Assembly (NCBI GenBank): GCA_027943245.1
Contig: JANDJZ010000425.1
Coordinates: 1 to 10,672 of the forward strand
Direction: 5' to 3'
DNA: 10,672 bases
Origin: Acanthamoeba sp. SK_2022b
Lineage: Eukaryota; Discosea; Longamoebia; Acanthamoebidae
Position numbers and translations under genes: made by a program. Under the pieces are notes generated by a model. The model was not told the origin of the DNA and did no database searches. It was given only the letters and a program-made list of their open reading frames with translations. Positions 5,597 to 10,672 of this stretch are shown in pieces (the first letter of the stretch is position 1; the number at the start of each line of letters is the position of its first letter).

Positions 5597-7369
5597 ATGA
5601 GTTCTGTTGCTCCCTCGTCTCACAGGTTTGATACCCAGTCTCCAAAACAGACAGCAGGGGACAGCGAGATCCATCTCCCGCTCCCTGCAGCCAAGTGGCA
5701 ACCCTCAAAGGAACAGCTCGCCCGTTGGGCAAAGGTTAGAAGACCTGAACAGTCGTTGCCACTCATAGGCGAGTGCTGGGCCAAACTCTTTGCGACAGAG
5801 CCTTGGGGTGGCTATCTCCCTGTGTTCGATTCCGCCGTTGTGAAGGCCATCATCTTAAGAGTGGTCAGCAACGTGCTCGAGATACGCACCGGCAAGAAGC
5901 GTCAGGGCAACGGCGCGAGTCTGCTCATCACAGGCGTCAAAGGCGTGGGTAAGACCACTGTCATGAAGGGCCTCTGTCGCGTGATCGGCGAGCTCGAACC
6001 CAAGGTCACCTGCGTCTATCACGACTACGAAGGCGAGAAGCTCCCGTTGGTCGAGCTGCTGCGCCCGCACGTGAACGTCGCGCCTGGAGCCACCTTCCAA
6101 CAGGTGCTGGCTAGAATTGGGCAAGAGGGCAGGGGCTTGGCCATGTTCCTCGACGAGATCCATACGCTCTACGTCGGCCGATTCATCGGCAACCAGCCCA
6201 ACCCCAACTACGAGCCGTTCATCCGCGTCGTCAGGGACATCCAGAAGCTCGGCAAGACCGGAGCGCACGGCTTTGGCGTGATATCGGGCTCGGCCAGCAA
6301 CGCCCGTGATTGCGCCTACGGCAAAGACGAGCTCGCCAAAGAGGGCAGCTACCCCAACCTCAACGGTGGAGTCTACCGCGAGTACATACTGCGACCTCTA
6401 CGCAGCCCCGAAGAAGTGGCAATGGCCGTTCGCTTCATCAAGGCAGAAGCAGCTCAAGAAGAACAGGAACCTCAAGGTACACAGGAAGGCAGCGATCAAG
6501 AGAAGGGCAACGGCGAAGGCGACGGTGACGAGACTCATGATGCCATCACGATCGCCAAGTGCTTCTTCCACACTGGCGGCGTTTGGCGTTACTTGCGAGC
6601 CGAGGTGGCCCAGGAGTACAGCGGCGACCGGTCCGTGAGCTTCCACCGGGCGATGCTGGACGACGTGGCCTTCTTCGCCCTGGCCGCCCGGCTCTCGTTC
6701 CTGACCCCTGACCCTGGGTTCTCCGAGGACGTCTTTGTCGTGCCGTCGCTGACCCATCTCGAGGTCGAGACGATCCTCGAGCCAAGGCTTCCCCGAGGTC
6801 AGAACGTGAGCGCGGCGATCAACAAGTGGGTGGACGGGGGCTTCCTCTACAAGACAGACGACGCGCGTTACCAGCTCTTGGTGCCAGCCGACATCTCCGT
6901 CTTTCGCAAGCACGCCAACAGCGGGCTCTTCCTGAACGCGGCGCTCCTGGGCACGCTTCTTGGCTGGGGCGGCCACAGTAGCGCTGGACACGTCGTCGAG
7001 GACCACATCCGCCAGCGCCTGCTCGAAGACGACCAATTCGACAACTGGGAAGCCGTGAGCGAGTGCGAGGAGCGTCCCAAACGGGACGAGCACCTCACCG
7101 ACAACATGCTCGCTGGCATCAACCCGGCCCAGCTCGCCGGCAGGTTCTTCTACCAGACCAGGGATCGCGGCCTCGACGGCGTGTTTGTTTGTGCGGATCC
7201 CGATGATGAGACTCGAGTCCACCTCCACGCGCTGCAAGTCAAGTCTGGCAGCGTCAAGAAGAAGATCACGCTCGGTGGACTGCGAGACTCGGAGAAGAAG
7301 AACGACAAGACGATCATAGGGATCATAGCCAAGGCGCAGCTCGGGAGCCAAGGCGCAGCTCGGGTTTGA
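5597..7369 (+). CDS. P-loop NTPase with nuclease-like C-terminus, Crinkler/RHS-type, frameshifted
   Basis: The ATG at 5597 opens 590 codons (an in-frame GTG lies 12 bases upstream). Walker A is GVKGVGKTT at residues 113-121, and Walker B is LAMFLDE at 181-187 with acidic D186/E187. An acidic, Gln-rich low-complexity insert spans about 280-316. Near the C-terminus, LDGVFV (D527) followed after 15 residues by LQVKSG (Q547-x-K549) fits the D...(E/Q)xK core of PD-(D/E)XK nucleases. NTPase plus nuclease is the layout of Crinkler/RHS-type (CR) effectors, described from oomycetes, fungi, kinetoplastids and amoebae and thought to act on host nucleic acids or in intragenomic conflict. There is no visible N-terminal header domain; a cag acceptor at 5626 leaves room for an upstream exon. 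A 19-bp duplication (7327-7364) shifts the frame to a TGA at 7367, cutting the nuclease fold short after its core motif. The gene is CpG-rich, unlike the block at 2685-3953. Confidence 0.8.
   Translation: MSSVAPSSHRFDTQSPKQTAGDSEIHLPLPAAKWQPSKEQLARWAKVRRPEQSLPLIGECWAKLFATEPWGGYLPVFDSAVVKAIILRVVSNVLEIRTGKKRQGNGASLLITGVKGVGKTTVMKGLCRVIGELEPKVTCVYHDYEGEKLPLVELLRPHVNVAPGATFQQVLARIGQEGRGLAMFLDEIHTLYVGRFIGNQPNPNYEPFIRVVRDIQKLGKTGAHGFGVISGSASNARDCAYGKDELAKEGSYPNLNGGVYREYILRPLRSPEEVAMAVRFIKAEAAQEEQEPQGTQEGSDQEKGNGEGDGDETHDAITIAKCFFHTGGVWRYLRAEVAQEYSGDRSVSFHRAMLDDVAFFALAARLSFLTPDPGFSEDVFVVPSLTHLEVETILEPRLPRGQNVSAAINKWVDGGFLYKTDDARYQLLVPADISVFRKHANSGLFLNAALLGTLLGWGGHSSAGHVVEDHIRQRLLEDDQFDNWEAVSECEERPKRDEHLTDNMLAGINPAQLAGRFFYQTRDRGLDGVFVCADPDDETRVHLHALQVKSGSVKKKITLGGLRDSEKKNDKTIIGIIAKAQLGSQGAARV
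7327..7364 (+). repeat. Perfect 19-bp tandem duplication causing a frameshift
   Basis: The unit agccaaggcgcagctcggg occurs at 7327-7345 and again, identically and directly adjacent, at 7346-7364. Nineteen is not a multiple of three, so the second copy throws the effector ORF into a frame that ends at TGA 7367-7369. A related slip lies just upstream: gatcatag is repeated with a 9-base period at 7312-7328, in frame and harmless. Confidence 0.9.
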
Positions 7370-7616
7370 GCAACTCTTCAAGATCCTCCTACGCGGCCCG
7401 CTCCCGAGAAAGGCGCCCACGAAAGTCACCTTCACCCTCTTCACGACCAAGGTGGTCGACGACAGCGCGGCAAAGATGTTGCGCAAGGGGTTCTCCGTCC
7501 GGTTCAACGGCAAACGTCTAGGCGTCGAGTGTTACCTCCACGCGGCGAAGGACATCATCAACCTCCTCAAGCCTGAGCACCAGCTGCTTCTGGGCCACAA
7601 ACCTCCCACCCAATAG
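7362..7616 (+). pseudogene. Displaced C-terminal part of the NTPase/nuclease gene
   Basis: In the +1 frame relative to the upstream ORF, 84 codons run without interruption to TAG at 7614-7616. The residues look like the rest of an alpha/beta nuclease fold: FEQLFKILLRGPLP, a beta-like KVTFTLFTTKVV, FSVRFNGKRLGVECYL, and a final helix AAKDIINLLKP. It has no ATG of its own at the start, and codon composition matches the upstream gene. It is therefore read as the original C-terminus, separated by the 19-bp duplication. Whether the duplication is fixed, polymorphic, or a sequencing error cannot be told here. Confidence 0.75.
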
Positions 7617-7849
7617 ATGCCCATCGCTTCTGGAAAAACAAAGCCATCGAGAGCAACAGTAAATATATACACCAAACCACAGTCAAAATTTTGACTGTGA
7701 TGGTCTTCATGGATGGATCGTCAGTCCTCTGTTTGTGTTGATCAGATCTCCCTTTATTTAAGAAAGAAGGAAAACGCAGGGTTTCCGAGTTATTTCGTGA
7801 GTTGGGGCGGCGGAGGGTAAATCGCAAACTCCAATTGCCAACACACAAG
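7617..7849. other. Spacer between the effector gene and the WD40 gene
   Basis: These 233 bases, AT-richer than the genes around them, hold the 3' end of the effector transcript (agtaaatatata at 7659-7669 could serve as poly(A) region) and the promoter of the WD40 gene. No TATA box is obvious. The notable element is the palindrome at 7678. Confidence 0.5.
7678..7699. repeat. Perfect 22-bp palindrome
   Basis: The half-site cacagtcaaaa (7678-7688) is followed directly by its exact reverse complement ttttgactgtg (7689-7699), with no spacer. It sits 61 bases after the effector stop and 150 bases before the WD40 start. It could bind a dimeric regulator (the half contains AGTCAA, the complement of the TTGACY W-box core) or be an RNA hairpin at the effector's 3' end. 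Position alone does not decide. Confidence 0.75.
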
Positions 7850-10672
7850 ATGATCGAGGAGATGGAGACAGCTCCAGCGGCCGCCGAAGTGCAAGCTACC
7901 TCGGGCCTCAAGAAGAACTTCCGACCGGGTAAGAAATTGCAGAGTTTCTACGGCGGAGGCAAAGTCGCCATTCTCCCGGCGTCGGAGATCGCTGCTGCAT
8001 CTTCTCCATCATCTTCCGCCACATTCTCTGGCCAGTTGCTGGCGTGTACTCACAATGAACGAATCACGTTCGTTGATCCCGCAACTGCTAGCCTCGTCCT
8101 CGCCATCCCCACTGTACGTCCCCCTTCCGGTAGAGGTAGATTAAATTGAATAAAATTGAATTGAATTATATTGAATTAAACATCCTCTTTTTATTTTTTT
8201 AATTTTCAATATTTAATAAAAATCACATTAAAATAACTCGCCTGTGCAGGAAGAGGAAGTGGTGACGTCCTTTGCGACGGACCCGAGCGGACGGTGGCTG
8301 GTGACGTGCGGCTACTCGCTGCTCCTTCGCCAGTGGGACCTGCGCACCGGCCTGTGCACCAACTCCTGGAAGGCACCCCACAAGTACTGCTACTAGGCCT
8401 CCCTCCTCTCCTCCAACCGCACGCGCGCGCGCGTTGAAGTTGACCATCGGTCGTCGTTTTTCGTTTGCGCGCGGGCCGCCAGGGCGCCGATCACGCAGAT
8501 GGCGTTCTCGCCCGACGGGGCCTTCCTCGCGACGGGCTCGTCCGACCGCACGCTCTCCGTGTGGGACTTTGAGCACGGCTTCTACACCCACAAGTTCAAG
8601 GGCCACCAGGTAAACGAGAGAAAGAGAGAAAGAAAGAAAGAAAAGAGAAAGAAAGAAGGAAAGAGCGAAAGCGATGCGGAGGAATGCATTCCCCCTCCCT
8701 CCAAGGAATGTCGGCTGACGTGTGCGCCGGCGTGTGTGCGCGTGTGGGGGGGGGTAGGGCGTGGTGACGTGCCTGACATTCCACCCGACGGCTGGCCGGC
8801 TGGAGCTCTACTCGGGCGCCGAGGACGGTTCGGTGCGCGCGTGGGACCTGGAGACGCGCGAGTGCCACGTGATGCAGAACCACCTGAGCGCCGTCACGGC
8901 CCTCGCCTTCGTGGACCGCGGGCAGGCCATCGTCTCCGTGGGCCGCGACAAGGTCGTCAACCTGTGGAACCTCGCCACCCACGCCCTCACCCGCACCCTC
9001 CCCGTGTTCGAGGTGCCCCCTCCCCCCTCCCTCCCCATCGCTTCGCCGCGATCGTTTCCCCGATTTGGCTCACGCCACGAGTCGCGGTTGCAATGCGATC
9101 GCAGTCGATCGAGGCCGTGTGCAACGTGACCCCGATAGACGCCAGCCTGGCCGAGAGCAAGGGTGCGTCGTTGTCATCGTCGTGCTGTGGTCCCCCCCAC
9201 GCGTGGCTCACGACGTGTGTGTGTGTGTCACTCCCCCCCCTCTCCCCGCAAATGCAGAGGTGGTGGTGGCGATCGGCGGAGAGAAGGGCATCGTGTCCCT
9301 GTGGGACGTCAAGAGCGGCCGCGCCAAACTCTCCAATACGCGCGTCGACGAATCCGTCGTGCCCAACCAGACCATCGCCGCCCTCATGTACCTCCTTTCC
9401 CCCTCAGCCCACTCGTCGCCAGCCAGGCAGGCGGCCAAGATGCAGGCAAAACGCGCGCAGGCGGAAAGGCAGGCAAAACGCGCGCAGGCGGGAGGCAGGC
9501 AAAGCGCACGCAGGCAAAACAGCTCACTCACATGTGCGCGCGCGCGCGAGCAGGAGCTGTCCGAGCACGGGCCAGGTGGTGAGCGTGACGAGCGAGCAGA
9601 ACATCGTGTTCCACGACCCGCAGTCCCTCGCGCCCCTCAAGCAGCTCATCGGCCACAACGACGAGATCATCGACGTCAAGTACCTGCACAACGGCACGCA
9701 CATCGTCGTCGCCACCAACAGCGCCCAGGTTAACCGACACGACACGACACGACACGACACGACACGACACGACACGACACGACACGACACGACACGACAC
9801 GACACGACACTGGTCTGACGCGCGTGCGGGCAGCTGCGCGTGTTCGAGCTGGAGAGCCTGAGCGGGCGGCTCGTTTCGGGCCACACCGATCTGGTGCTGG
9901 CCGTCGACGTGTCCCCCGACGGCCGATACATCGCCTCCTGCTCCAAGGACAACACCGTTCGCATCTGGGTAAACCCCCCCCCCCCCTCTCCCCCCTCTCC
10001 CACCACGCATTCGCCTGCGCGTGCCTTCGTGGCTTGCCTGCGCCGTGGGCGGCGAGTGGCTGACCGACGATCGGGGCGGGGGGTGGGTGGGCGAGAACAG
10101 GAGACGAGCGGGTACAGGTGCGTGGCGACGCTGACGGGCCACACGGAGGCCGTGCACGCGGTGGCGTGGTCGCAGACCGGCTGCGACTTCGTGGTGTCGG
10201 GGAGCAAGGACAAGACCGTCAAGCTGTGGGACCTCAAGTTCCTCTCCGCCGGCAAGAAAACGCCGGCAACGAAGAAGAAGGGGGAGCAGGCCACGTCGAC
10301 GGCGGCGGTGGAGCACAGGGCGGTGGAGTCGGCGCTGTACACGAAGAAGGCGCACGAGAAGGTGATCAACTCGATCGCGGTGGCGCCCAACGACAGGATG
10401 TTCGCGACGGCCTCGCAGGACAAGACCATCAAGCTGTGGGACGCGGCCACGGGCGAGCCGCAGGGCACGCTGGCGGGCCACCGGCGCGGCGTGTGGCACG
10501 TCGAGTTCTCGCCGGTCGAGCGTTGCCTGCTCTCGGCGTCGGCGGACAAGACCGTCAAGCTGTGGGACATCGGGCAGGCCACGTGCCTCAAGACGCTGGA
10601 GGGCCACGCCAACTCGGTCCTGCGCGCGTGCTTCCTCACGCACGGCATGCAGGTCCTCTCGACGTCGTCCGA
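7850..10672 (+). CDS. UTP13: U3 snoRNP WD40 protein UTP13/TBL3, nine exons, 3' partial
   Basis: Exons: 7850-8113, 8250-8383, 8483-8609, 8758-9012, 9105-9162, 9258-9387, 9554-9728, 9834-9968 and 10101 to the edge. All introns are GT-AG and phases agree at every join, giving 616 codons. UTP13 (TBL3 in animals) is a UtpB subunit of the nucleolar small-subunit processome, which folds pre-18S rRNA. The N-terminus GLKKNFRPGKKLQSFYGGGK matches the FKTNY...FYKGGK start of TBL3. WD blades end RQWDL, SVWDF, RAWDL, NLWNL, SLWDV, RIW, KLWDL, KLWDA and KLWDI. Family landmarks are RTLPVFE after blade 4, the HNDEIIDVKYL-HIVVATNS pair, and CHRR-type KAHEKVINSIAVAPND followed by GHRRGVWHVEFSP. A Lys-rich loop (about 477-490) is normal here. 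The remaining blades and the Utp13 C-terminal helical domain lie past the edge. The start follows acacacaag and fits the family length. Confidence 0.92.
8114..8249 (+). other. AT-rich intron 1 of the WD40 gene with ATTGAA repeats
   Basis: The 136-nt intron runs from gtacgt to cctgtgcag. It is strikingly AT-rich within a GC-rich gene, and attgaa recurs at 8145, 8155, 8160 and 8170. First introns sometimes carry regulatory elements, but nothing specific is recognised. Confidence 0.7.
8616..8665 (+). repeat. 50-base GA purine tract in intron 3
   Basis: An unbroken run of A and G, mostly (GAAA)n and (GA)n, fills the 5' part of intron 3 (8610-8757). Such near-mirror polypurine tracts can form triplex (H-DNA). 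The intron ends with a G-run (ggggggggtag) instead of a pyrimidine tract, an unusual 3' splice site; it is chosen because it alone keeps phase and WD40 continuity. Confidence 0.75.
9443..9520 (+). repeat. 26-27-bp minisatellite in intron 6
   Basis: About three copies of a unit built from caggcaaaacgcgcgcagg plus a short purine tail start at 9443, 9470 and 9496; the last diverges. Intron 6 (9388-9553) is the longest of the gene, apparently because of this array. A CG-alternating run (gcgcgcgcgcg) follows at about 9537-9548. Confidence 0.75.
9736..9810 (+). repeat. (GACAC)15 pentanucleotide microsatellite in intron 7
   Basis: Fifteen perfect copies of GACAC, 75 bases, occupy most of intron 7 (9729-9833), between the gttaac donor and the gggcag acceptor. 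The array is pure, so it is probably young and variable in length. It would add or remove nothing in the spliced message. Confidence 0.95.

Noticed and set aside
6398..7513. 371-codon minus-strand frame opposite the NTPase/nuclease gene
   Set aside because: Antisense shadow of a GC-rich coding strand; the plus strand has Walker A and B motifs and a coherent domain order.
8499..9818. Single 439-codon plus-strand frame through the WD40 gene
   Set aside because: It reads through introns 3 to 7. Splicing at GT-AG sites gives continuous WD40 blades instead.
9524..10648. Two long minus-strand frames of over 370 codons opposite the WD40 gene
   Set aside because: Shadows of the WD40 exons; they run straight through introns and the GACAC microsatellite, giving a repeated VVSCR motif.

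Overview
The window looks like nuclear DNA of a GC-rich, intron-bearing unicellular eukaryote. A free-living amoeba such as Acanthamoeba is my best guess. The clues are GC-rich exons, 66-170 nt GT-AG introns full of simple repeats, a Zys3-like secreted cysteine protein, and a P-loop NTPase/nuclease effector-type gene next to housekeeping genes. The species is inferred, not proven.

Left part (1-2720). A secreted or anchored protein runs off the left edge on the minus strand (1-483). A weak, broken minus-strand locus at about 874-1440 carries a signal-peptide-like stretch and a short beta-rich segment. A pyrimidine-rich non-coding stretch (1441-2203) leads into a small secreted protein at 2204-2515, whose six cysteines have mirror-symmetric spacing.

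Middle part (2685-5282). From 2685 to 3382 there is not one CpG, and only five occur up to 3953, although the flanks are CpG-rich. On the minus strand this block carries a decayed gene that is open except for two TGA codons, both explainable as CGA to TGA. This looks like long-term cytosine methylation and deamination of a silenced insert. An AT-rich stretch with no firm gene (4106-4540) separates it from a truncated, frame-broken SAPS-domain gene (protein phosphatase 6 regulatory subunit family) that lacks its N-terminal half.

Right part (5283-10672). A G-rich minisatellite with a strong G-quadruplex motif lies upstream of a single-exon gene (5597-7369) encoding a P-loop NTPase joined to a PD-(D/E)XK-like nuclease domain, the layout of Crinkler/RHS-type (CR) effectors. 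A perfect 19-bp tandem duplication at 7327-7364 shifts its frame, and 84 further coding-looking codons follow in the next frame. After a spacer with a perfect 22-bp palindrome comes a nine-exon WD40 gene (7850 to the right edge), the UTP13/TBL3 subunit of the small-subunit processome.

The genes do not form one pathway. Two conserved-type genes (the SAPS remnant and UTP13) frame young and decaying accessory DNA: secreted proteins, a silenced insert and a damaged effector gene.
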